Below are positions 45,849 through 52,359 of a stretch of DNA of 64,000 nucleotides, one piece after another. Source of the stretch: Pseudomonas fluorescens (GTDB taxonomy: Bacteria; Pseudomonadota; Gammaproteobacteria; Pseudomonadales; Pseudomonadaceae). The stretch covers positions 2,480,001 to 2,544,000 of the forward strand of contig NZ_LT907842.1 in NCBI RefSeq assembly GCF_900215245.1, read 5' to 3'. The stretch's first letter is position 1; every line of letters begins with the position of its first letter. Under the pieces are notes generated by a model that saw nothing but the letters and a program-made list of their open reading frames with translations, did no database searches and was not told the origin of the DNA. The position numbers were made by a program, and so were the translations under genes.

Positions 45849-46546
45849 GCAAAGTCGTGATCATTACCGGTGCCTCCCAAGGCATCGGCGCCGCTGTGGT
45901 TCAAGCCTACCGCGCCCTCGATTATCGCGTGGTGGCCACCTCGCGTTCGATCCAGCCATCCACCGACCCGAACATCCTCACGGTGCCCGGCGACATCGCC
46001 GACCCGGCCACTGCCCAGCGCGTCATCCGCGAAGCCCTGGCCACCTTCGGGCGCGTCGACAGCCTGATCAACAACGCCGGCATCTTCATCGCCAAACCCT
46101 TCACCGCCTACACCCAGGACGATTACGCCAACGTGCTGGCCGTGAACCTCAACGGCGTCTTCTACATCACCCAACTGGCGATCACCGAGATGCTCAAACA
46201 GCGCGCCGGGCACATCGTCAACATCACCACCAGCCTGGTCGACCACGCCATCGACGGCGTGCCCTCAGTGCTGGCTTCACTGACCAAAGGCGGCCTGAGC
46301 GCCGCGACCAAATCCCTGGCAATTGAATACGCCAAACGCGGCATCCGCGTGAACGCAGTCAGCCCCGGGATTATCAAAACACCGATGCACGGCGAAGACA
46401 CCCACGCGGCGTTGGGCCGCCTGCATCCAGTCGGGCGCATGGGCGAAGCGAGTGATATTGCCCAAGCGATCATCTACCTGGAAAACGCCGGGTTCGTCAC
46501 CGGTGAGATCCTCCACGTGGACGGCGGGCAAAGCGCCGGGCACTGA
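45845..46546 (+). CDS. SDR-family oxidoreductase lacking the canonical catalytic Tyr
   Basis: 233-residue classical-size SDR. The NAD(P)-binding TGASQGIG motif (7-14), NNAG and the C-terminal VNAVSPGIIKTP are all present. Where YxxxK is expected the sequence reads ASLTKGG, so Lys is kept but Ala replaces Tyr. It may use another acid/base or have lost dehydrogenase activity. Operon with the tautomerase. A GC-rich hairpin (46556-46581) follows; its T-run lies on the minus strand. Confidence 0.82.
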   Translation: MSKVVIITGASQGIGAAVVQAYRALDYRVVATSRSIQPSTDPNILTVPGDIADPATAQRVIREALATFGRVDSLINNAGIFIAKPFTAYTQDDYANVLAVNLNGVFYITQLAITEMLKQRAGHIVNITTSLVDHAIDGVPSVLASLTKGGLSAATKSLAIEYAKRGIRVNAVSPGIIKTPMHGEDTHAALGRLHPVGRMGEASDIAQAIIYLENAGFVTGEILHVDGGQSAGH

Positions 46547-46607
46547 CAAAAAAAACGCCCCGGCCTGCCCAGGCTGGGGCGCTCGATCAACTACCGATTC
46601 AGATCAG

Positions 46608-46645
46608 CGGTGGAACCGGGCTTGCCCGCGATAACGCCGGCCCTG
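46608..46645. repeat. Single truncated REP
   Basis: GGTGGAACCGGGCTTGCCCGCGATAACG is one REP half without its inverse partner. It lies just before the phage-like gene that lacks its 5' end, close to the left edge of the accessory segment. Confidence 0.55.
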
Positions 46646-46709
46646 CCAGACATTCACATCTTATTGCTCGGCATTGCAGGGCGACCTCAACACCTTAACC
46701 CCATCATCA

Positions 46710-47303
46710 ATGACCGCCTTTAAAGGGCTGGTTACGCTCGATATCGGCTACAACGGCAACACGCTGCAGCGACACTTTATCGGCTACGTCGAACGCTCCA
46801 CCACGGCCAGCAGCACCCAGCAGGTGCTGTTCTGCCGCGAGCTGGCCGCGATCCTGGCCAACCCGCTGCCGCTGAACCTGCGCCATGTCGACCTGCGCGC
46901 CGTCCTGGTCGACATCAGCCAGCACACCGGGTTGCGCTTTCGCGTTCCGGATCGGCCGTATGCCGGCGTCAAGGCGCCCTTCTTCTACAGCCTGGCCGCT
47001 GGTTACCAAGCCATGGACAGCCTGGCCCGGGTTTTCAATATCCCCGACTTCATCTGGCAACAGCAGGGTGATGGGGAGGTGTTCGTGGGCAGTTGGGCCG
47101 ACAGCTTCTTTGGCGTTCGCTCGCCGCTGCAGCTGCCGGTGGAGCTGTTCGATGACTACCAGAGCAATCAAAGCGCGATGATCGCAGCCCTTCCCGGGTT
47201 GCGACCAGGTGCAACGATCAACAACGGCGAGCGCATCACCAGTGTGGCGCTCATCGACAACCAGATGGCCATCCGATGGACGACGCAATCCGCCGCAGCG
47301 TAG
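46710..47303 (+). CDS. Phage baseplate/tail hub-like protein, probably 5'-truncated
   Basis: Residues include GYVERSTTASSTQQVLFCRE, LPLNLRHVDLRAVLVDISQH and GYQAMDSLARVF. These resemble the middle and end of phage baseplate hub/late-control-type proteins. The frame is open back to 46635 but has no start with a ribosome site; the first ATG (46710) lies inside sequence that looks protein-like (GDLNTLTPSSM). The 5' end is probably lost. It overlaps the next gene by 28 bp. Assignment to a specific baseplate family is uncertain. Confidence 0.55.
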   Translation: MTAFKGLVTLDIGYNGNTLQRHFIGYVERSTTASSTQQVLFCRELAAILANPLPLNLRHVDLRAVLVDISQHTGLRFRVPDRPYAGVKAPFFYSLAAGYQAMDSLARVFNIPDFIWQQQGDGEVFVGSWADSFFGVRSPLQLPVELFDDYQSNQSAMIAALPGLRPGATINNGERITSVALIDNQMAIRWTTQSAAA

Positions 47304-48247
47304 AACGACAATTTCCTGAACTCACCGGCGGCTATCACCTGCGACGCTTTGCCCGGGTTGTCGCCGTGGCCGACGCCCCTGCCGGCGCTGGGATCTGTGA
47401 CGACTTCCGGCCGCGCTATGCGGTCGACATCGAGGTCATGGGGCCTGATGGCGAGCCAGACACCAAGCTGCCGATCCTGGCTGGCGTGCCCTTGCCGCTG
47501 CCCACCGGTGGCGAAGAGATGGGCATCTATGCCTTCCCGGAAGAGGGCACCCAGGTTGTGGTGTGCTTTGCCTATGGATTGCCGCATAAGCTGTATATCC
47601 AAACCATCCTGCCCCATGGCCTGAGCATGCCCAGCGTGCCTAAGGGCGACCAGGTGTGGCAGCACAGCGAAGCCTGTCAGCAGCGTGTCGATGCCGACGG
47701 CAACTGGCTGCGCCAAACGGACGGCAAGATCCGGGACAAGGCGATCGAGCGGGAAGTGGAGGCGATGGTTAACACGGAGACGTTCCAGAACCACACCAGG
47801 ACGGTGGACGACCACTCAACTGAGTCTGTAGGAGGGATCAAGACGATCGAGGCGCTGGGCGCGCTCAAGCTGCTGTCGGGCGGATTCGCGAGCCTGGCGG
47901 CGGTGGACGACCTGCACCAGGCAACAGGGCGGGACTTGAACCTGGTGGTGGGGCAGAAGCATAACGCCACGGTGGGTGGAGATATGGAGGAAAGGATTCA
48001 GGGGTTGCGCCAGAGCGTGGCGGCGGTCAGCCAGCGACTGGTCGCGCCCAAGACCTGGTTGGGATCCGAAGGGGTGAACGTGCTGCAGGTGCTATGCGAT
48101 TTGCTCGACCTGGTGCAACAGATGAACGCGCAACTGGCCAGCCATACACATGGCCCCACGCCGCCACCAGGTAATGCTTCGGCATTCACCAGCTGTGCGG
48201 CGAAGGCTACGGCGCTATCAGCATCGATGGATCCGATTACGCTTTGA
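47276..48247 (+). CDS. Phage baseplate assembly protein V / spike-like protein
   Basis: 323-residue protein. An OB-fold-like N-terminal half (about 20-130; YAVDIEVMGPDGEPDTKLP, then FPEEGTQVVVCFAYGLPHK) is typical of gpV-type tail spikes. A repetitive beta segment follows (about 150-235), and the C-terminus has SHTHGPTPPPG, resembling the metal-binding HTH tips of spikes. It would pair with the preceding hub-like protein. No other tail genes are nearby. Confidence 0.65.
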   Translation: MDDAIRRSVERQFPELTGGYHLRRFARVVAVADAPAGAGICDDFRPRYAVDIEVMGPDGEPDTKLPILAGVPLPLPTGGEEMGIYAFPEEGTQVVVCFAYGLPHKLYIQTILPHGLSMPSVPKGDQVWQHSEACQQRVDADGNWLRQTDGKIRDKAIEREVEAMVNTETFQNHTRTVDDHSTESVGGIKTIEALGALKLLSGGFASLAAVDDLHQATGRDLNLVVGQKHNATVGGDMEERIQGLRQSVAAVSQRLVAPKTWLGSEGVNVLQVLCDLLDLVQQMNAQLASHTHGPTPPPGNASAFTSCAAKATALSASMDPITL

Positions 48248-48867
48248 CTTCGCTATCAGAATTCGCGCTAAGAAAATAGGGGGGGAACCTTCGGCAATTC
48301 ACCCTTCGTTTTATACGTTGAAAAACGCGTTCGACTTCGTCGTCAAAAAGCGATGCGTTTTTTAGCAGCTGTTTTTGTATTCGTTTTAATAGCGCTTTTA
48401 TGTTCGTAAAAACAACTTTCCGATGTTGCGACTACAAGCACTTACTTGCGTTGGCTTGCACTCTAGCCGTAAGCGGCTAGTTTGGCCTACCGTTCGTCGG
48501 ATCGCAATTAGGATCAATGATCCTATTTTAGTTAATCCAAAAAAGGCGCGAAAAAATGTTTACACGGGCAACCCCGCGAAAACACTAGCTTGCTGGTGCG
48601 CCCGGGCGCTTCAGCAACACGCCCGGGGCGCCGGAGACGACAAAGCCCGCTTAGACGCGGGCTTTATTGTGCTTCTCGGATGCGCCAGGCTGGCTGGTTG
48701 CTCGCAGAATGGCTGTGGTAGCATCTTTTCAACTGCTCGAAGCTGTACATCTTTGTTACGGCAATTTCAAAGGGTATGGCCATGTGACGAACCCGTCAAC
48801 CGGAAACGGTTGACCATAAATGGCTAAAGTTACGTGAGTTGCATTAGCGTAATTGGTGTGATTAAAA
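48248..48867. other. Non-coding AT-richer accessory stretch with two hairpins
   Basis: No reliable gene; the longest frame (48423-48827) has no family resemblance and no ribosome site. Two strong inverted repeats occur: GCGCCCGGGCG/CGCCCGGGGCGC (48598-48631) and AAAGCCCGC/GCGGGCTTT (48642-48665). The second looks like a terminator for the phage-like pair. The drop in GC marks foreign DNA. Confidence 0.5.
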
Positions 48868-48902
48868 GTAAACGTTGTAAATATATTGTTTACAACGTTT
48901 AC
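48868..48902. promoter_or_regulatory. Long perfect palindrome, operator-like
   Basis: Two perfect 14-bp arms, GTAAACGTTGTAAA (48868-48881) and TTTACAACGTTTAC (48889-48902), flank a 7-bp TATATTG spacer. Each arm contains two TTTAC/GTAAA half-sites, so up to four binding half-sites are arranged symmetrically. The AT-rich centre could include a -10 element. It lies 85 bp upstream of a 33-codon frame and is not part of the REP family. Confidence 0.6.
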
Positions 48903-48930
48903 AGGGCGAGTCACTAAACGAGTGGGAAGT

Positions 48931-48963
48931 GCTGTGAAATCTTTTATAGAAGCACAGCTTTTT
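48931..48963 (+). terminator. Hairpin plus T-run in the leader of a small ORF
   Basis: GCTGTG (48931-48936) pairs with CACAGC (48953-48958), followed by TTTTTG. It lies between the palindrome and the small ORF, where it could act as an attenuator or as the end of a short leader RNA. Confidence 0.4.
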
Positions 48964-48986
48964 GTTTTCCCTTGGAGCTTTTGCCA

Positions 48987-49088
48987 ATGAAGTCATTCAT
49001 TAGCCGATACCTTCCTGAAGAGCTGATTCGAGCATTGCAGACCGCGTACTGGTCGATCCGCTTGATCAGAATCCTTCAGCAGTTATAG
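48987..49088 (+). CDS. Possible 33-residue amphipathic peptide
   Basis: The ATG has TTGGAG nine bases upstream and the frame ends at TAG. The peptide (FISRYLPEELIRALQTAYWS followed by an Ile/Leu/Arg-rich end) could form one amphipathic helix with Trp22. It has its own upstream palindrome and hairpin and a downstream terminator convergent with the AbiJ-like gene. No homologue is recognised. It could be a toxin-like or regulatory peptide, or a chance frame. Confidence 0.35.
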   Translation: MKSFISRYLPEELIRALQTAYWSIRLIRILQQL

Positions 49089-49097
49089 CGCAGCACA

Positions 49098-49119
49098 GCA
49101 GGGGCCATCGGCCCCTGCT
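49098..49119. terminator. Bidirectional hairpin between the peptide ORF and the AbiJ-like gene
   Basis: AGCAGGGGCC and GGCCCCTGCT arms around AT form a very stable stem, ending in CTT on the plus side. Placed between two convergent frames. Confidence 0.6.
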
Positions 49120-49120
49120 T

Positions 49121-50179
49121 CTATAGCCGCTTGATCAAGCTCTTGACCCAGGACATGCAGAACTCGATGGTTTGATCTATCTGCTGCGTTGTGAAATTCG
49201 GCATGTCTTTTGAGCCTGGTCCATGTCCCAAGTCGTTTCGCACGTCGCTGTAAAACCGCTGCATTGATTGCCGTTCCCAGCCATCTATGAATGCGCCATT
49301 CGCCTTTCTCTCAAGATGATTCAGGAAATCAGACACGCCTTTCTCATCATTGGTAGTCCATTTTTTGAGTTCGCAAATGATTTTGATCGTGCTTTCCAGT
49401 GCCTTAGCTGCATAGAACGATGGGTCTCGGCCACCGGTGTCTCTGCGATCAATCGCCTCGGCCATGTCTATGCTGACGTTCTTCCATTGAGCGTCGTTGA
49501 CCAAGAGCCAGAATGGCTGCTCGACATGTTCCTGAAGCTGCGCATCCTGTGTGATCTGCAAGTACCCATTGTGATAGTGCAGAGGCATACCAGCTTGCTT
49601 TAGGCGCTCGTTCAGCTCATTCACATTGGCTGCAAACGTGCTGTTCAAACGCTCATTAGTAGCTCGAACGCCGTTGCATCGCGAGCCAGGGACTGTCATG
49701 GACACTCTGGGTTTCTTATCTTGAATTTCGGCCTCGGCCAGCTGGCGCGGAAACTCGGAATTTGCTTGAGCTACCTGCTCCTCTCGGGCGCGGAAGGCCA
49801 ATTCGACGAAGCTTAGTCGGCGCTTGACGAACATGTCGGGGTCCAGGCCGGCAGTAAACTTGAGGTTGAGCCACTGCTCGACCACTAGGTTGATATTGTA
49901 TAAACCCGAGTTCGTATGAGGCTTGCCCATATACTCGGTTTGATAGGAGTAGTACCTGGGCGACAGTTCCTTGAGCCCGATCTCCATCGCCAGACGGTCG
50001 TGAATATCAGTCCAAGTCTTCTTAACGCCTTCGTCGACCTTCTGGCTGTGCCCGTAGTACTTCCAAATCTGCTCGTTGACGATTCTGTATGACTGCACAA
50101 AAAGTGCAGATTCGTTTTGTCCGACGCTTTCGAACATTGGGCGATTCGCATACCTGCGAAAGAAGACATCAGTAAGCAT
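49121..50179 (-). CDS. AbiJ-like abortive-infection protein with C-terminal HEPN-type motif
   Basis: 352-residue protein. The N-terminal part (MLTDVFFRRYANRPMFESVG..) resembles AbiJ_NTD4. The C-terminal domain resembles the Abi_C/HEPN fold (SFYAAKALESTIKIICELKK). It contains RNDLGH (Arg314 to His319), the Rx4-6H pattern of HEPN ribonucleases. Such proteins are thought to cut RNA during phage infection. The ATG at 50179 is used; an in-frame GTG eight codons upstream has no ribosome site. It sits alone in accessory DNA next to a prophage, the usual setting of defence genes. Confidence 0.7.
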   Translation of the reverse strand: MLTDVFFRRYANRPMFESVGQNESALFVQSYRIVNEQIWKYYGHSQKVDEGVKKTWTDIHDRLAMEIGLKELSPRYYSYQTEYMGKPHTNSGLYNINLVVEQWLNLKFTAGLDPDMFVKRRLSFVELAFRAREEQVAQANSEFPRQLAEAEIQDKKPRVSMTVPGSRCNGVRATNERLNSTFAANVNELNERLKQAGMPLHYHNGYLQITQDAQLQEHVEQPFWLLVNDAQWKNVSIDMAEAIDRRDTGGRDPSFYAAKALESTIKIICELKKWTTNDEKGVSDFLNHLERKANGAFIDGWERQSMQRFYSDVRNDLGHGPGSKDMPNFTTQQIDQTIEFCMSWVKSLIKRL

Positions 50180-50589
50180 GGCTAAATTCTCTTGCTTCGG
50201 CACTTAGTGGTGACTTCGAGGCCGGCGGGGCGCCTCTGGTCTATCTGAAGCAATCTTCCGAAGGGGCGAGGTATCAATCCGCCCTCGGCCGTTTGCTGCC
50301 CGTCACGGTTGACCTGGCTGGAGGGTTGCCGATCTACAACAAGATAGTGCGTTCTGTTCAAACCGGGGATCCCTCAGGGTCAGACCACTATTTCAGCCTT
50401 TCCGTCGACGCCATTCCCTCTAATCGCCCCCTCTTCTCTGATCCCTTCTCGCACGACTTGAATGTGAACCCAATCACCGCTGACGTGCTACTCCTCTGCT
50501 CGCTGCAGATGGTACGTACGATCTTGGCCTGTCGCCCTGATGAGTCGATCCAGCTGACTGACGAGTTCGTATCAGGCGCTAAAAGATAA
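50176..50589 (+). pseudogene. 3' remnant of an unrecognised gene
   Basis: An uninterrupted frame from 50176 to a TAA at 50587-50589 reads like real protein (YLKQSSEGARYQSALGRLLP, then SDHYFSLSVDAIPSNRPLF) rather than a shadow frame. No start with a ribosome site is visible, and its upstream edge runs into the AbiJ-like promoter. It is probably the C-terminal end of a gene cut by insertion of the accessory segment. Family unknown. Confidence 0.35.
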
Positions 50590-50745
50590 AAGCTGCGAAG
50601 TCATAACGGCTTTCCAAAATATCAGCGAAGGCCATGGACGTTAGGGGCGAGCAGGGCGGGGCAATTGTGAGGGCGGAAAGCGGAAGGGTTTTGCACGGAA
50701 GGGAAGAAGGGGGCGATCTAGAACACTCAAACCCCAGAAACAACA
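50590..50745. other. Short non-coding spacer before the prophage border
   Basis: No gene, RNA or repeat is seen here. It is purine-rich on the plus strand and leads into the tRNA-type terminator. Confidence 0.4.
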
Positions 50746-50775
50746 AAGCCCTCACATTGCTGTGAGGGCTTCGTT
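50746..50775 (-). terminator. Terminator of the original tRNA-Thr gene
   Basis: AAGCCCTCACA (50746-50756) pairs with TGTGAGGGCTT (50761-50771). On the minus strand it follows the tRNA 3' fragment by about ten bases and ends in a T-rich stretch, so it probably terminated the chromosomal tRNA transcript before prophage insertion. Confidence 0.65.
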
Positions 50776-50780
50776 TTGTA

Positions 50781-50825
50781 TGGTGCCGGCACCAGGAGTC
50801 GAACCCGGGACCTACTGATTACAAG
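50781..50825 (-). other. attL: displaced 3' fragment of tRNA-Thr (TGT)
   Basis: Read on the minus strand, this 45-nt piece runs from the anticodon loop CTTGTAA (anticodon TGT) through the variable and T arms to the 3' CCA. The 5' half (D arm, acceptor 5' strand) is absent; beyond 50825 only patchy likeness remains (TAGAGCA). This is what a tRNA-targeting prophage leaves at the border near its integrase. The rebuilt full tRNA should lie at the other end, outside the window. Confidence 0.8.
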
Positions 50826-50866
50826 CTAGGTGCTCTAAACATGTGAATCAATGACTTACGTTTCTT

Positions 50867-50930
50867 CTTGTTACGTGCGGACACGGTAAATACCCCGTGG
50901 ACAGGGAGCCCTTTTTCTCTTGTTACGTGC
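50867..50930. repeat. Paired 12-bp direct repeats beside attL (possible integrase arm sites)
   Basis: CTTGTTACGTGC occurs exactly twice, at 50867-50878 and 50919-50930, 52 bp apart. Both lie within 105 bp of the tRNA fragment and inside the phage side. Placement and orientation fit arm-type binding sites of a tyrosine integrase. Confidence 0.5.
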
Positions 50931-50992
50931 ATCTTAGCCGCGTGGGAGTAAAAACTGAGCAAGGGAGCCGGAGCGGCGTACGGAGCAGGCAC

Positions 50993-51015
50993 AAAAAAGC
51001 CGCGTTTAGCGGCTT
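50993..51015 (-). terminator. Terminator of the leftward early operon
   Basis: AAGCCGC/GCGGCTT stem (50997-51015) with a 5-base loop; the A-run at 50993-50998 gives a T-run on the minus strand. It lies just after the membrane-protein gene that ends the leftward operon. Confidence 0.75.
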
Positions 51016-51042
51016 CTGTTCGATAAACATCACGACGTGACG

Positions 51043-51648
51043 CTACCCCTTGCCTCGCAAATTTTGAATAAGCTTCCCGATCTCTTGCACGAGAGCAGCA
51101 ATCGCGCCGTAGTCCTCAGTTTGATCTCGATCCTTGCCCTCACTACCCATTCGCTCAAAGTTCGTTACGAAACGAGCAATGGTGATGAACAAAATTATTG
51201 CAAGGGCTGAGGAGAACGATGCAGGAATCAGTGGTGCAAAGAATTTCAGGTAAGGATTTTCCGCGGTTACGATGCTACCGCTTTGAGCCGTTGATGCCTT
51301 GGCTTTTTCTTTTGCCTGATTTTTACCGGGCTCACCATTTTTTTGTGGTGCAGCTACGTCATGCTTTTGACTCTCAACCAAAGCAGTTTCTTCTGCCTTG
51401 ATCCTTCTCTCTGTGTCTCTATCGATTTGATTGAGGTAATGACTACCCACGTAGAGCGAAAAGACCAGGCATCCCACCGCCGAAATCATCATCACCGCAA
51501 GGGCGCACAATGCGAACCAACGGCTATATACCTTCCTGCGGATGAGTTCATTAGTAAGGTTTGCGTCAGGAGTAGTGGCTTGGCTCGGAGAGGCATTTTT
51601 CGGCCCCCCCAGGTCGGTTGCACCGAATTCCATATCGCTTTCACTCAT
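51043..51648 (-). CDS. Two-TM membrane protein, prophage cargo
   Basis: 201-residue protein of unknown family. A Ser/Pro/Ala-rich N-terminal tail is followed by TM1 (about 44-67) and a highly charged Lys/Glu/Ala-rich loop (75-130). TM2 lies at about 138-163, and a short amphipathic C-terminal helix (183-201) follows. Its ATG overlaps the ImmA/IrrE stop (ATGA), so the two are co-translated. The place between int and attL is typical of phage-encoded accessory functions such as superinfection exclusion or abortive systems; that role is inference. Confidence 0.7.
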   Translation of the reverse strand: MSESDMEFGATDLGGPKNASPSQATTPDANLTNELIRRKVYSRWFALCALAVMMISAVGCLVFSLYVGSHYLNQIDRDTERRIKAEETALVESQKHDVAAPQKNGEPGKNQAKEKAKASTAQSGSIVTAENPYLKFFAPLIPASFSSALAIILFITIARFVTNFERMGSEGKDRDQTEDYGAIAALVQEIGKLIQNLRGKG

Positions 51649-52184
51649 CTAACTAGACCCAAATTTTGAAGTCGATAGGACATTGCAGCGTTGGATACCC
51701 CGAAAATTTCGGAGAGCTGTTGAACTGAGCTTGCGCCCCTGAATAGCTCTTTCACTTTCATTTCAGGCATTACCAGTTCAGCAGCAAATATGTTGGCTGC
51801 CCGCTCTACTGGGTTGTAGTTCCCGAAAGTGGTGTCGCGCTCTCTAGGGTTTCCTTCGTTCACGTGACCCAGTAGGACATGTCCCAACTCGTGAGCGATC
51901 GTGAACCTGTTCCGATAACTGATTTCTTCTGAGTTGTAGTCACAGAAAAAAACATACCCATTTTCAGTATTCTCAAGCGAAGCTTGCCCACTCGCATTCA
52001 AGGTCTGCGAATTAAGTGCCCGCACTTTGATAGGGATGTTTTTAGAATCCCCTGTCGTTTCGTCTTTTCTAAAGATCACGAGGCCTTGCGCGATCACATC
52101 TGGCTTGACAGGGAGATTGCCATCCCAGGCGAGCTGGAGCGCATGCTTCGCGAACTCAACTGCTTTTTGCGTGGAAATAATCAT
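51645..52184 (-). CDS. ImmA/IrrE-family metallopeptidase
   Basis: 179-residue zinc metallopeptidase. The HELGH motif spans 98-102 (RFTIAHELGHVLLGH) with a downstream glutamate-bearing helix (ERAANIFAAELVMP). A C-terminal helical part (SVQQLSEIFGVSNAAMSYRL) resembles the DNA-recognition-like tail found in many of these proteins. ImmA-type enzymes normally cleave a repressor to switch on a mobile element or stress genes; here no HTH repressor is fused or adjacent. A textbook AGGAGG site precedes the ATG. Paired with a membrane protein. Confidence 0.85.
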   Translation of the reverse strand: MIISTQKAVEFAKHALQLAWDGNLPVKPDVIAQGLVIFRKDETTGDSKNIPIKVRALNSQTLNASGQASLENTENGYVFFCDYNSEEISYRNRFTIAHELGHVLLGHVNEGNPRERDTTFGNYNPVERAANIFAAELVMPEMKVKELFRGASSVQQLSEIFGVSNAAMSYRLQNLGLVR

Positions 52185-52359
52185 CTCTTAGCCTCCTTTG
52201 CCTCGCTCTCAAACGGCTCGTTTCGAGCGGCGCGAGAGTATATATGCATTAGCTATGAATTTTATACCCCCTGTCGTAACACAAGGTTTTTCAGGGAGCA
52301 AGGTATTTTACTACTGTTTATGCATACAGTATACCTTTTTGTCCCTCGCCAAGCTTGCT

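Noticed and set aside
46556..46590. Terminator for the SDR gene
   Set aside because: The hairpin is strong but its T-run lies on the minus strand, so it is not a clear terminator for the rightward gene.
48423..48827. 134-codon frame after the phage-like pair
   Set aside because: It spans two hairpins, has no ribosome site and no protein-like features.
50781..50825. Complete tRNA-Thr gene
   Set aside because: Only the anticodon loop to 3' end matches; the D arm and 5' acceptor strand are missing, so it is an attachment fragment.
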